Below the pieces are notes generated by a model. That model saw only the letters and a list, made by a program, of their open reading frames with translations, was not told the DNA's origin and did not search any database. From positions 1 to 45,464 of the forward strand of contig CATYZK010000015.1 of the NCBI GenBank assembly GCA_958415665.1: a stretch of DNA of 45,464 bases, written 5' to 3'. Positions 10,102-18,222 of the stretch are shown piece by piece; the stretch's first letter is position 1, and each line of letters opens with the position of its first letter. The DNA is from an uncultured Collinsella sp. Lineage in GTDB: Bacteria > Actinomycetota > Coriobacteriia > Coriobacteriales > Coriobacteriaceae. The position numbers and the translations under genes were made by a program.

Positions 10102-11700
10102 TTAGTTCTCCTCTGATCCAGAAACATCCGAATGGTGCTTGGCCATGAACTGCTGCTTGAAGTCGCCGATGACGCGCAAGAGCTCAGCCTTGGTGTCATC
10201 ATCGATCTTCTTGGCGCGAACCTTGTCGAGCAGCAAGCCAAAGCCATTGTCCATGTACTCGATGAGCTCGGCACGGAAGGGCAGCACGTCGGCGATCTCC
10301 AGGTCATCCAGGAAGCCCTCGTTGCCAGCGAACAGCGCAACGATCTGCTCGGAAACCTCGAACGGCTTGTAGCGCGGCTGCTTAAGGAGCTCAGTCATGC
10401 GAGCGCCGTGGGTAAGCTGCTTTTGCGTGGCCTCGTCGAGGTCGGAGCCGAACTGCGTAAAGCCGGCGAGCTCCTGGTACGAAGCGAGGTCCAGACGGAG
10501 GTTGCCGGCGACCTGCTTCATGGCCTTGGTCTGTGCATCGCCACCGACGCGGGACACGGAGATGCCCACGTCGACTGCCGGGCGCTGGCCCTGGAAGAAG
10601 AGCTCGGACTGCAGGTAGATCTGACCATCGGTAATGGAAATGACGTTGGTCGGAATGTAGGCCGAGACGTCACCGTCCTGGGTCTCGATGATCGGCAGAG
10701 CCGTCATGGAGCCGTAACCGTTCTTCTTGGACATCTTGACAGCACGCTCGAGCAGACGAGAGTGCAGGTAGAAGATGTCGCCAGGATAGGCCTCGCGTCC
10801 GGGCGGACGATGCAGCGTCAGCGACATCTGACGGTAGGCCACAGCCTGCTTGGACAGGTCGTCGTAGATGACGAGCACGTGGCCGCCGGGGTTGGTCTCG
10901 CTGGCGGGCTTGCCGTCCTCGCCGTTGTACATGAAGAACTCGCCGATAGCGGCACCGGCCATAGGCGCGATGTACTGCATAGGGGCGGAATCGGCAGCGG
11001 TGGCCGAAACGATGATGGTGTAGTCGAGCGCACCGTGCTGGGCGAGGGTCTCGCGGATGTTGGCAACCGTGGAGGCCTTCTGGCCGATGGCGACATAGAT
11101 GCAGACCATGCCCTTGCCGCGCTGGTTGAGGATAGCGTCGATGGCGATGGCGGTCTTACCGGTCTTACGGTCGCCGATGATGAGCTCACGCTGACCACGG
11201 CCGATAGGCACCATGGAGTCGATGGCCAACAGGCCGGTCTGAACCGGCTCGCACACCGGGGTACGGTCGATGACGCCGGGGGCCTTGAACTCGATGGGAC
11301 GACGGTGCGTGGCGATGATGTCACCCAAACCGTCGATAGGCTGGCCGAGCGGATTGACGACGCGGCCGAGCATGGCGCGGCTCACGGGGATATCCATAAT
11401 GCGGCCAGTGGTGCGGCACTCGTCGCCTTCCTTGATGGAGTCGACGGCACCAAACAGAACGGCGCCGACCTCGTCACGGTCAAGGTTCTGGGCAAGGCCG
11501 AAGACGGTCTCACCGGTATCGGAGCTCTTGAACTCCAGAAGCTCGCCTGCCATGGCGCTCTTGAGGCCGGAGACGCGCGCGATGCCGTCGCCTACCTCGT
11601 CGACCGTTGAAACCTCATGCGTATCGACCGTCGCGGAGAGGCTCGTGAGCTGCTCCTGCAGTTTCTTGGCGATATCCTGGGCATTGAGGGTTTCGGACAT
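10102..11700 (-). CDS. atpA: F1Fo ATP synthase alpha subunit
   Basis: Non-catalytic nucleotide-binding F1 subunit. 532 residues, slightly long because of a C-terminal Ser/Gly/Glu tail. Walker A GDRKTGKT at 176-183, the PGREAYPGDIFY segment and the SVSRVGG alpha/beta signature with the catalytic-site arginine are visible. The start overlaps the atpH stop. Confidence 0.98.
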   Translation of the reverse strand: MSETLNAQDIAKKLQEQLTSLSATVDTHEVSTVDEVGDGIARVSGLKSAMAGELLEFKSSDTGETVFGLAQNLDRDEVGAVLFGAVDSIKEGDECRTTGRIMDIPVSRAMLGRVVNPLGQPIDGLGDIIATHRRPIEFKAPGVIDRTPVCEPVQTGLLAIDSMVPIGRGQRELIIGDRKTGKTAIAIDAILNQRGKGMVCIYVAIGQKASTVANIRETLAQHGALDYTIIVSATAADSAPMQYIAPMAGAAIGEFFMYNGEDGKPASETNPGGHVLVIYDDLSKQAVAYRQMSLTLHRPPGREAYPGDIFYLHSRLLERAVKMSKKNGYGSMTALPIIETQDGDVSAYIPTNVISITDGQIYLQSELFFQGQRPAVDVGISVSRVGGDAQTKAMKQVAGNLRLDLASYQELAGFTQFGSDLDEATQKQLTHGARMTELLKQPRYKPFEVSEQIVALFAGNEGFLDDLEIADVLPFRAELIEYMDNGFGLLLDKVRAKKIDDDTKAELLRVIGDFKQQFMAKHHSDVSGSEEN

Positions 11701-12176
11701 TAGGCTTCACCTCCGTACGAATTAGCAGAGTTTGCGAGGGTCTCCTGCGCGACGCGCAGCTGCGTCTTGACGGAAATGTCACGACGCTCGCCGCGGGCCT
11801 CGAGCACCAGGCCGCCCACGATAGACGGATCGACTTGCTCGATAAGGAATACCTTGCGGCCGAAGTCCTGCTCGCATTTCTTAGTGATGGTTTGACGCAG
11901 CTCGTCGTCGAGCGGGATCGCCGTGGTGACGGTCACGCCCACTACATCCTCGTCTTCCTCGGCAACATACTTAAAGGCAGCTGCCACCTTGGGAAGAAGG
12001 TCGAGCTGGTCGCGCTTGGACATGGTGTCGAGCACGGCGATGATCTCGGGGCTGGCAGAAGCCAGGCGCTCGATCATCTCGAGGTCCTCGAACACATGGT
12101 TCTCGGCCTTAGCGGCTTCCAGAAGGGAGCGTGCGTAGGTCTCGAGCACCTTGTCCTGATAGCGGCTAGTCGGCAT
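11700..12176 (-). CDS. atpH: F1Fo ATP synthase delta subunit
   Basis: Peripheral-stalk subunit joining the alpha subunit to subunit b. 158 residues, slightly short but within the normal range; the conserved C-terminal DPSIVGGLVLE segment is present. It overlaps the end of atpF by 11 nt and atpA by 1 nt, so the three are translationally coupled. Confidence 0.93.
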   Translation of the reverse strand: MPTSRYQDKVLETYARSLLEAAKAENHVFEDLEMIERLASASPEIIAVLDTMSKRDQLDLLPKVAAAFKYVAEEDEDVVGVTVTTAIPLDDELRQTITKKCEQDFGRKVFLIEQVDPSIVGGLVLEARGERRDISVKTQLRVAQETLANSANSYGGEA

Positions 12177-12768
12177 TCAGGCTACCTGCTTCCTGGATGT
12201 AGCGCTCGATGAGCTTCTTCTGCTCGGCCTCGTCCTCGAGTGCCTCGCCCACGATCTTGGTGGCGACGGCAACGGACAGGTCGGCGATGGAGCTCGCGGC
12301 ACCGGCGTAGATGGACTTGCGCTCGTCCTCGACGGTCGTATGGGCCTTGGCGATGATCTCCTCGGCCTCCTTGTGAGCAGCCTCGATGATACGGGCGCGC
12401 TCGGACTCGGCGTCCTTACGGGCCTCGAGAACGATGTCGGCAGCCTGACGACGGGCGTCGGTGACGATCGAGTCGGACTCAGCGCGCTTGGCGATAGCCT
12501 CCTGCTTGGTCTTCTCGGCCTCGTCGAGGCTCTCCTCGATCTTCTTGCCGCGCTCCTCCATGGTTTTCATGATGCCCGGCAGGGCAACCTTGGCCAGCAC
12601 GATCCAGATAATCAGGAAGGCGATAAGCGCCGGGATGAACTCCGCCATCTTAGGGATGAGGATGTCCGCACCGGCAGCGCCGTCCTCAGCGAACGCGGAA
12701 ACCGGCATGAGCAGCGCGGCCGCGGACGCGGAGAGTGCGATCGCGCTCTTCTGGGATGAAAGATTCAT
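12166..12768 (-). CDS. atpF: F1Fo ATP synthase b subunit with signal-like N-terminus
   Basis: Peripheral-stalk subunit, 200 residues. The usual membrane helix is at about 43-64, followed by a long charged coiled coil (70-170). Before it lies an extra hydrophobic stretch (about 9-26) ending in SAFA-E, which looks like a cleavable signal peptide; typical b subunits start directly with the anchor. The ATG at 12768 fits the operon spacing (15 nt after atpE). Confidence 0.93.
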   Translation of the reverse strand: MNLSSQKSAIALSASAAALLMPVSAFAEDGAAGADILIPKMAEFIPALIAFLIIWIVLAKVALPGIMKTMEERGKKIEESLDEAEKTKQEAIAKRAESDSIVTDARRQAADIVLEARKDAESERARIIEAAHKEAEEIIAKAHTTVEDERKSIYAGAASSIADLSVAVATKIVGEALEDEAEQKKLIERYIQEAGSLNAD

Positions 12769-12783
12769 ACTTGACGCTCCGTG

Positions 12784-12978
12784 CTATTTAACGATCAGCG
12801 CGACAACGAAGCCGATCAGAGCCAGAGCCTCGCCGAAGGCGGAGCCCATGATGAAGACGGTGAACACGCGGCCCTGGACCTCAGGCTGACGGGCCATAGC
12901 ACCCGTAGCACCCAGAGCAGACAGGCCGATAGCAAGACCAGCGCCGATAACACCGAGACCGTAACCGATAACTCCCAC
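12784..12978 (-). CDS. atpE: F1Fo ATP synthase c subunit
   Basis: Proteolipid rotor-ring subunit, only 64 residues. Two hydrophobic helices are joined by the polar loop ARQPE (29-33), with the ion-carrying Glu50 in helix 2 (FGEALALIG). The residue after Glu50 is Ala, not the Thr or Ser of typical sodium rings, which suggests protons, but weakly. GTG start with AGGAGG 6 nt upstream. Confidence 0.95.
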   Translation of the reverse strand: MGVIGYGLGVIGAGLAIGLSALGATGAMARQPEVQGRVFTVFIMGSAFGEALALIGFVVALIVK

Positions 12979-13101
12979 GATTCCTCCTTTGTCGTGCGTG
13001 TCTTATTTCACGCAGGATAACCTTTTTATAACTGCCGGGCTCCATGGGTACGGGCACCGGCGGTTTAACGAATTGCTTACCTTTAAGGCGCGAGCGGAAG
13101 G

Positions 13102-13905
13102 CTACTCCTCCTCCGCGACCTCCTCTGCCTCGGAGACATACACGGCGGTAAGGACCGTGAAGACGTAAGCCTGGATGGCGCCGACCACAAGCTCGATCGC
13201 ATAGATCAGGATGAGGATGGCAAGCCAGGCCAGCGAAGGCAGGGCGCCGACGGCGTGGGCCGCGGAAACCTGCTGAAGCAGCGGCTGCATGAACATGCTC
13301 GCCATGATGGCGAACGAGCCCATGACCACGTGTCCTGCGAACATGTTGCAGAACAGACGGACGGCGAGCGTAATGAGACGCAGGAAGGTCGAGAAAAGCT
13401 CGACGACCCACACAAGCACGTTCATCGGGAAGCTCACGCCCTGCGGGGCGAGGCTCTTGATGTAGCCGATCACGCCGTGAGCCTTGCATCCGTAGTAGAT
13501 GAAGTACACGAAGGCGAAGATGGCGAGCGCGGCGGTGGAGCCGATTGCGCCGGTGCCGGGCTTCATCCCCGGAATCAGGCCGATCATGTTATTGATCAGG
13601 ATGAACAGGAAAAGCGAGCACAGGAACGGGAAGTGCTTCTTCCAGTTCTCACCCACGACGCCCTTGCCGATATCGTTCTCGACGTACTCGATGATGTACT
13701 CGAAACCGTTGACGAAGAAGCCCTTGGGGACCAGGGTCTGCTTCTTCTTGAACACGGCCAGGACGATCAGGAGCACGATCGTGGAGACGATCAGCCAAAA
13801 CGAGTACTGCGTGATGCCGCAGCTCAGATCGCCCACGACAGGGGTGGAGCTGAACTCGCTGACCAGATGATTTATCTCATCAGGCAGCTTTTCAAAAATT
13901 TCCAC
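13102..13905 (-). CDS. atpB: F1Fo ATP synthase a subunit
   Basis: Membrane half-channel subunit, 267 residues with five or six hydrophobic helices. The essential arginine is Arg183 in ITLAVRLFCNMFAGH. It is followed by a 123-nt gap before atpE and preceded by the small AtpI-like gene 3 nt upstream. Confidence 0.96.
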   Translation of the reverse strand: MEIFEKLPDEINHLVSEFSSTPVVGDLSCGITQYSFWLIVSTIVLLIVLAVFKKKQTLVPKGFFVNGFEYIIEYVENDIGKGVVGENWKKHFPFLCSLFLFILINNMIGLIPGMKPGTGAIGSTAALAIFAFVYFIYYGCKAHGVIGYIKSLAPQGVSFPMNVLVWVVELFSTFLRLITLAVRLFCNMFAGHVVMGSFAIMASMFMQPLLQQVSAAHAVGALPSLAWLAILILIYAIELVVGAIQAYVFTVLTAVYVSEAEEVAEEE

Positions 13906-13908
13906 GAC

Positions 13909-14232
13909 TTACCTTTCGACCTCATGAGGATCTCGCAGCGCCTTGACGACACGAACCGTGCAGGCAGCCATAAAGGCCACGAAGCCGATCGCCTCGCCCA
14001 GGAGGAACATGCGAAATGCCTCTCCGAACAACACAAACACAACCAAGGTAAAGACGAGCAGGGCGATTGCCGAGACCGCCAGACTCACCATGCCCTTGAG
14101 CATGTCCGCATTCTGCTTATCGTCAAGAACCGGCTTGAGCGTAAAAACAAAGGGAAGAAAGGCGACCGCGCCCGCGATGGCGCCTGCAACGATAGCGAGC
14201 AGATCGGCTATCTGAAACACTGGCGTCCTCAC
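13909..14232 (-). CDS. AtpI-like small membrane protein
   Basis: A 107-residue, very hydrophobic protein with about four membrane helices and basic residues at its C-terminus. Its position as first gene of the atp operon matches AtpI/UncI, thought to help assemble the c-ring or transport Mg. Sequence motifs are too weak to name it by similarity alone, so the call rests on context. Confidence 0.65.
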   Translation of the reverse strand: MRTPVFQIADLLAIVAGAIAGAVAFLPFVFTLKPVLDDKQNADMLKGMVSLAVSAIALLVFTLVVFVLFGEAFRMFLLGEAIGFVAFMAACTVRVVKALRDPHEVER

Positions 14233-14280
14233 TTTCCTTTTAACGCTTCACAGAACAGTTCCCGCCAAACATTGGTGACT

Positions 14281-14308
14281 ATTGTACGAGCCAATCGCTA
14301 AAGTACAA
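14281..14308 (-). promoter_or_regulatory. Promoter of the atp operon
   Basis: On the minus strand TTGTAC (14308-14303) and TACAAT (14286-14281) are separated by 16 nt, about 49 nt before the first atp start codon. A small hairpin AACCGA/TCGGTT sits just upstream. No other good promoter is seen in 14233-14400. Confidence 0.55.
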
Positions 14309-14423
14309 CCGAAAAAGCATCGGTTAATACGCACCTGTTCGTTTTCTTAAGACCTTCTTTATGCCGCAGGTACGGTAATACGTTTTTCTCGAACCCCGCA
14401 GGGCAAAACGTCCGTTAACAGGA

Positions 14424-14458
14424 GTGCGCGTAGGCGTCTTTTGCTCGCCCGCGCGCAC
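14424..14458 (-). terminator. Strong hairpin after upp, possible terminator
   Basis: Stem GTGCGCG/CGCGCAC (14424-14430 with 14452-14458) containing an inner GGCG/CGCC pair. It lies 43 nt downstream of the upp stop. There is no clear T run, so termination by it is uncertain. Confidence 0.4.
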
Positions 14459-14500
14459 CGTTTCTTCGTATTTGTGACCGTAGCCGACAAGGCCCAACGA

Positions 14501-15148
14501 CTAGAGCGTGCCGTAGATGCGGTCGCCGGCGTCGCCCAGGCCGGGAACGATGTAGGCGGCCTCGTTGAGATGGTCGTCGATGGCGCAGGTATAGATATGC
14601 ACATCTGGGTCCTTCTCGGTCAGCGACTTGAGACCCTCGGGGGCCGCGACGATGCACAGCATGCGAATGTCCTTGACACCGCGCTCGCGCAGGTAGCTGA
14701 TGGCCATCTCGGCCGAACCGCCCGTGGCGAGCATGGGGTCGACGACCAGGCAGATACGCTGGTCGATATCCTTGGGCATCTTGCAGTAATACTCATGCGG
14801 CTCGTGGGTGACCTCGTCGCGTTCCATGCCGATGTGGCCCACGCGGGCAGAGGGTACCAGGTCGAGGATGCCGTCGACCATGCCAAGGCCCGCACGCAGG
14901 ATGGGCACGATGGCGAGTTTCTTGCCGGCAAGCTGCTTAAACGTGGCGGTAGTGATGGGGGTCTCGACCTCGACGTCTTCCATAGGCAGGTCGCGCATGG
15001 CCTCGTAGCCGTCAAAAAGCGCGAGTTCGCGCACGAGCTGGCGGAACTGGTTGGTGCCGGTGTTTTTATCGCGCAGGATCGACAGCTTGTGCTGAACGAG
15101 CGGGTGATCGACAAGCGTCACACGGGACGCATCGTAAGTGACGGTCAT
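14501..15148 (-). CDS. upp: Uracil phosphoribosyltransferase
   Basis: Salvages uracil with PRPP to make UMP; cytoplasmic. 215 residues with the start at ATG 15148, where AAAGGGG lies 8-10 nt upstream; the upstream frame adds non-homologous residues. The PRPP loop DPMLATGGSA and the uracil-binding C-terminus GLGDAGDRIYGT are present, as is PILRAGLGM. A hairpin leader (15200-15229) precedes it. Confidence 0.95.
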   Translation of the reverse strand: MTVTYDASRVTLVDHPLVQHKLSILRDKNTGTNQFRQLVRELALFDGYEAMRDLPMEDVEVETPITTATFKQLAGKKLAIVPILRAGLGMVDGILDLVPSARVGHIGMERDEVTHEPHEYYCKMPKDIDQRICLVVDPMLATGGSAEMAISYLRERGVKDIRMLCIVAAPEGLKSLTEKDPDVHIYTCAIDDHLNEAAYIVPGLGDAGDRIYGTL

Positions 15149-15199
15149 GGGTTGATTGCCCCTTTCGTTGCGGCCGCAAAACGGCCTTGCTGACAAGGC

Positions 15200-15229
15200 G
15201 CACGGCGATGTTGTTGCCGCGCGCCGTGC
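15200..15229 (-). promoter_or_regulatory. Hairpin between glpK and upp
   Basis: GCACGGCG/CGCCGTGC stem (15200-15207 with 15222-15229), in the 123-nt gap between the glpK stop and the upp start. It could end glpK transcripts or be part of the upp leader. There is no T run. Confidence 0.4.
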
Positions 15230-15271
15230 ATAAGTTTAGCGGTTTGTTGTATCGAGCGGCTCGTCGCAGCC

Positions 15272-16813
15272 CTACTGCGCAGTGCTGAGCGAGCGCTTGA
15301 CGGCATCATGCCAGCCCGCCAGGTTTTGCTCGCGGCGCTCGGCGGACATATGGGGAAGGAAGGTCTTAACAATCTGGGCGTTTTGCTCCAGCTCCTCCAA
15401 ATCCTCCCAATAGCCGACGGCAAGGCCGGCCAGGTACGCGGCACCGATCGCCGTGGTCTCCACCGTCTCGCACTGCAGCACGGGGATATCCAGCAGGTCG
15501 GCTTGGAACTGCATGATGAACTCGTTGCGCGAGGCACCGCCATCGACGGACAGGCGCTCAATCGAAAGCCCCACGTCTTGCTCCATGGCACGCAATACGT
15601 CGTAGCTCTGGTAGGCCATGGACTCGCAGGCCGCGCGCACGATGGTCGCGCGGCTCGAGGCGCCGGTCAGGCCGCACACGATGCCGCGGGCGCGCGGGTC
15701 CCACCAAGGAGCACCCAAGCCCGCAAAGGCGGGAACGAAGTAGCAGCCCTCGTTGTCGTTGATCGAAGCGGCGAGCTGCGCCGACTCGCTCACGCTCGAG
15801 ATGATGCCCATGTTGTTGCGCAGCCAGTTCATGGTTGAACCGGCGGCAAAGATGGAGCCCTCGAGCGCATAGCTGACCTTGCCGTCCGCGGCGATACCGA
15901 TCGTGGAAACCAGGCCGTTCTTGGATTCGACAATCTCGTCGCCGGTGTTCATGAGCATAAAGCAGCCCGTGCCATAGGTGTTTTTGGTCTGGCCGGGACG
16001 GAAACAGCAGTGGCCGAACAGCGACGCCTGTTGGTCACCCGCCACGCCCATGATGGGCGGCATGTTGGTCATGATGTCGCTCGCGACGCGGCCGTAGTCG
16101 CCCGAGCTCCAGCGAACCTCGGGCATCATGGAACGTGGAACGTCAAAGAGCGCCAGCAGGTCGTCGTCCCAATCGAGCGTATGGATATTAAAGAGTGCCG
16201 TGCGGCTGGCATTGGTGTAGTCGGTGGCAAAGACCTGGCCGCCAGTGAGGTTGTAGATGAGCCAGGTGTCGATGGTGCCAAACATGAGGTCGCCCGCCGC
16301 CGCGCTCTCGCGTGCGCCGTCGACGTTGTCGAGAATCCACTGCACCTTGGAGGCCGAGAAATACGGGTCGAGCGTGAGTCCCGTGCGGGAGCGCACCAAC
16401 TCCTCGCAACCCTGTTCAACCAACGCCTCGATTACCGACGCGGTACGGCGGCACTGCCATACGATGGCGTTATAGATCGGCTGACCGCTCACGCGGTCCC
16501 AGACCACCGTGGTCTCGCGCTGGTTGGAGATGCCGATGGCGGCAATGCGGTCGGAGTGGATACCGCTCTTAAACTGGACTTCCATCATGACGGCGATCTG
16601 GCTGGCAAGCACCGCCATGGGGTCTTGCTCTACCCAACCGGGACGCGGGAAGCTGGTTTTGACGCTGCGACGTGCCTGCGCGACGATGCATCCGTACTCG
16701 TCGACGATGGTCGCAAGTACCGAGGTGGTGCCGCAGTCGAGTGCCATGATGTAGGAACCGCCAAAGTTAAACGAGGCATCTTCCATGCCCAGGCTGCCCA
16801 GATTCAACGACAT
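15272..16813 (-). CDS. glpK: Glycerol kinase
   Basis: Phosphorylates glycerol to glycerol 3-phosphate with ATP; cytoplasmic FGGY kinase of 513 residues. Visible motifs are ALDCGTTSV (N-terminal phosphate loop), SNQRETTVVWD, GTIDTWLIYNLTGG, and the second FGGY signature with DGGASRNEFIMQFQADLL. The N-terminal 20 residues before MALDCGTT are an extension; a start at that Met is possible. It lies 16 nt after the Sua5-like gene in the same direction. Confidence 0.93.
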   Translation of the reverse strand: MSLNLGSLGMEDASFNFGGSYIMALDCGTTSVLATIVDEYGCIVAQARRSVKTSFPRPGWVEQDPMAVLASQIAVMMEVQFKSGIHSDRIAAIGISNQRETTVVWDRVSGQPIYNAIVWQCRRTASVIEALVEQGCEELVRSRTGLTLDPYFSASKVQWILDNVDGARESAAAGDLMFGTIDTWLIYNLTGGQVFATDYTNASRTALFNIHTLDWDDDLLALFDVPRSMMPEVRWSSGDYGRVASDIMTNMPPIMGVAGDQQASLFGHCCFRPGQTKNTYGTGCFMLMNTGDEIVESKNGLVSTIGIAADGKVSYALEGSIFAAGSTMNWLRNNMGIISSVSESAQLAASINDNEGCYFVPAFAGLGAPWWDPRARGIVCGLTGASSRATIVRAACESMAYQSYDVLRAMEQDVGLSIERLSVDGGASRNEFIMQFQADLLDIPVLQCETVETTAIGAAYLAGLAVGYWEDLEELEQNAQIVKTFLPHMSAERREQNLAGWHDAVKRSLSTAQ

Positions 16814-16829
16814 CGCTTACACCTTTCCA

Positions 16830-17570
16830 TTACATCGGGTCGGACAGGACCCGCTCGATCTCTGATGCGGGAAGTGCGCCTTGGCGCAGGATCTGGAGTT
16901 CGCCGTGCTGAAACGACACGATGGTCGAAGCGTCGCGACACGGGGTTTCACCGGCGTCGACGGCCACATCGACCCCCTCCAGGATGCGCTCCTCCACCGT
17001 GATAAAGCTTGCCGGCGCGGGCGCGCCATGCGTGTTGGCGCTGGTGCAGGCAAGGGGGCTGCCGCAGGCGCGGATGAGCGCCTGCACCACGGGCGAGGCC
17101 GAAGCGCGAAGTGCCACCGTGTCGTCGGCGGCGCGCATAAAGGTCGGCACGCAGGGGGCCGCCTTGACCACGATAGTCAGGGCGCCCGGCCAGCATCGTC
17201 GGGCGAGCACGCGGGCCTCGTTAGGGATATCCACGCCATAGCGGTCGAGTGCCTCGGCATCATCGACCAGCCAGGCAACCGTTTGGGTGAGCTCGCGCTG
17301 CTTGAGGGTAAAGATACGACGATAGCCGGTACCGAGCGCGGGGACCGCGGCGCCGTTGACGGTGGCCTGCGGGTCGCGCGGCCACGGCAGAGATTCACTT
17401 GCATCTTGCGGAACGGCATCTGAGAAGGCGTTGACCGCCACGGCGACACCGTAGACCGTCTCGGTCGGGATCAGCGCCAGGCCGCCGCGACCGAGCACCT
17501 CGGCCGTGCACTCGACGGCAAGCCGATGCGGCTCGCGCGCTCCCTCGTATACCCGATAGACCGTCTGCAT
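16830..17570 (-). CDS. tsaC: Sua5/TsaC-type L-threonylcarbamoyl-AMP synthase
   Basis: Makes threonylcarbamoyl-AMP from threonine, bicarbonate and ATP for the t6A modification of ANN-decoding tRNAs. 246 residues: a single YrdC domain with LIPTETVYGVAVAV at about 31-44, RCWPGALTIVV, and SANTHGAPAP. No C-terminal Sua5 domain, so it is the short TsaC/YwlC form. The N-terminus is slightly extended. Possibly one transcript with glpK. Confidence 0.88.
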   Translation of the reverse strand: MQTVYRVYEGAREPHRLAVECTAEVLGRGGLALIPTETVYGVAVAVNAFSDAVPQDASESLPWPRDPQATVNGAAVPALGTGYRRIFTLKQRELTQTVAWLVDDAEALDRYGVDIPNEARVLARRCWPGALTIVVKAAPCVPTFMRAADDTVALRASASPVVQALIRACGSPLACTSANTHGAPAPASFITVEERILEGVDVAVDAGETPCRDASTIVSFQHGELQILRQGALPASEIERVLSDPM

Positions 17571-17704
17571 GTGTATGCCAGCCCCTTACGCTCTGGTGCA
17601 AGTTTGTTTACTGTGGGGCATTCTCGCACGAAATGTTCAACCTATTTGCCCAGAGCGCATGTTGGTTTGGTGAGCGGCTGTAGTAGTCGGTGAAAGTGAG
17701 GGGG

Positions 17705-18154
17705 TTATTGGACGGCCACGAACTTCTTTGGTCTTCCGGCGTGACGTTCTTGGGCGGCGTAACGCTCGATGCTGTCGATCGTTATCATCCGACGGCCGTC
17801 GACAAGCTCAACATCGAGTTTGCCGGCTTTGACCAGCGCGGTGATTCGTGGTGCGGAGACCCTGAGATCCGCCGCCGCATCTTTAAACGTTCGACACGCC
17901 GCTTCCCTCGCGCTCTCGTGGTCGATTTCGACCGAAAGGGCCACGACCTCGGCCGAACGCTCGTATCCAGCCGGCGTCAGGCCATTGTTGAGATCGTCGG
18001 CCAAAAACGCCATCAGTGCCTCACCGGCATGGGCGATTGCCTCTTCGCGCGTGTCGCCGTCGGCAAAAGCGCCGGGAATCTGCGGGAAGCTAGCGCAGTA
18101 GCCGTCATCCTCTTTTATGAGAACGCAGTCATAGGTAAATCGTTGCTTCATCAT
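17705..18154 (-). CDS. Orphan HicB-like protein with C-terminal DNA-binding region
   Basis: 149 residues. The first 70 (YDCVLIKEDDGYCASFPQIPG, ADGDTREEAI) match the HicB partial RNase-H-like fold of HicAB toxin-antitoxin antitoxins. Residues about 90-140 (DAAADLRVSAPRITALVKAGKLD, followed by ERYAAQE) look like a small helix-turn-helix of the excisionase/MerR kind. No HicA-like toxin (about 60 residues, double-stranded-RNA-binding fold) is visible on either side. Two adjacent ATGs (18154, 18151) could each serve. It may be a solitary regulator. Confidence 0.7.
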   Translation of the reverse strand: MMKQRFTYDCVLIKEDDGYCASFPQIPGAFADGDTREEAIAHAGEALMAFLADDLNNGLTPAGYERSAEVVALSVEIDHESAREAACRTFKDAAADLRVSAPRITALVKAGKLDVELVDGRRMITIDSIERYAAQERHAGRPKKFVAVQ

Positions 18155-18178
18155 GACCCCCAGCCATCAACTGGGATA

Positions 18179-18184
18179 ATTATA
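18179..18184 (-). promoter_or_regulatory. -10 element of the hicB-like gene
   Basis: TATAAT on the minus strand, 25 nt before the start codon, in an AT-rich gap unlike its surroundings. No convincing -35 was found. The 5' leader would be under 20 nt. Confidence 0.45.
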
Positions 18185-18222
18185 AACAAGTTACTATTTT
18201 TTGAAAAATCAGTTAATGATTA

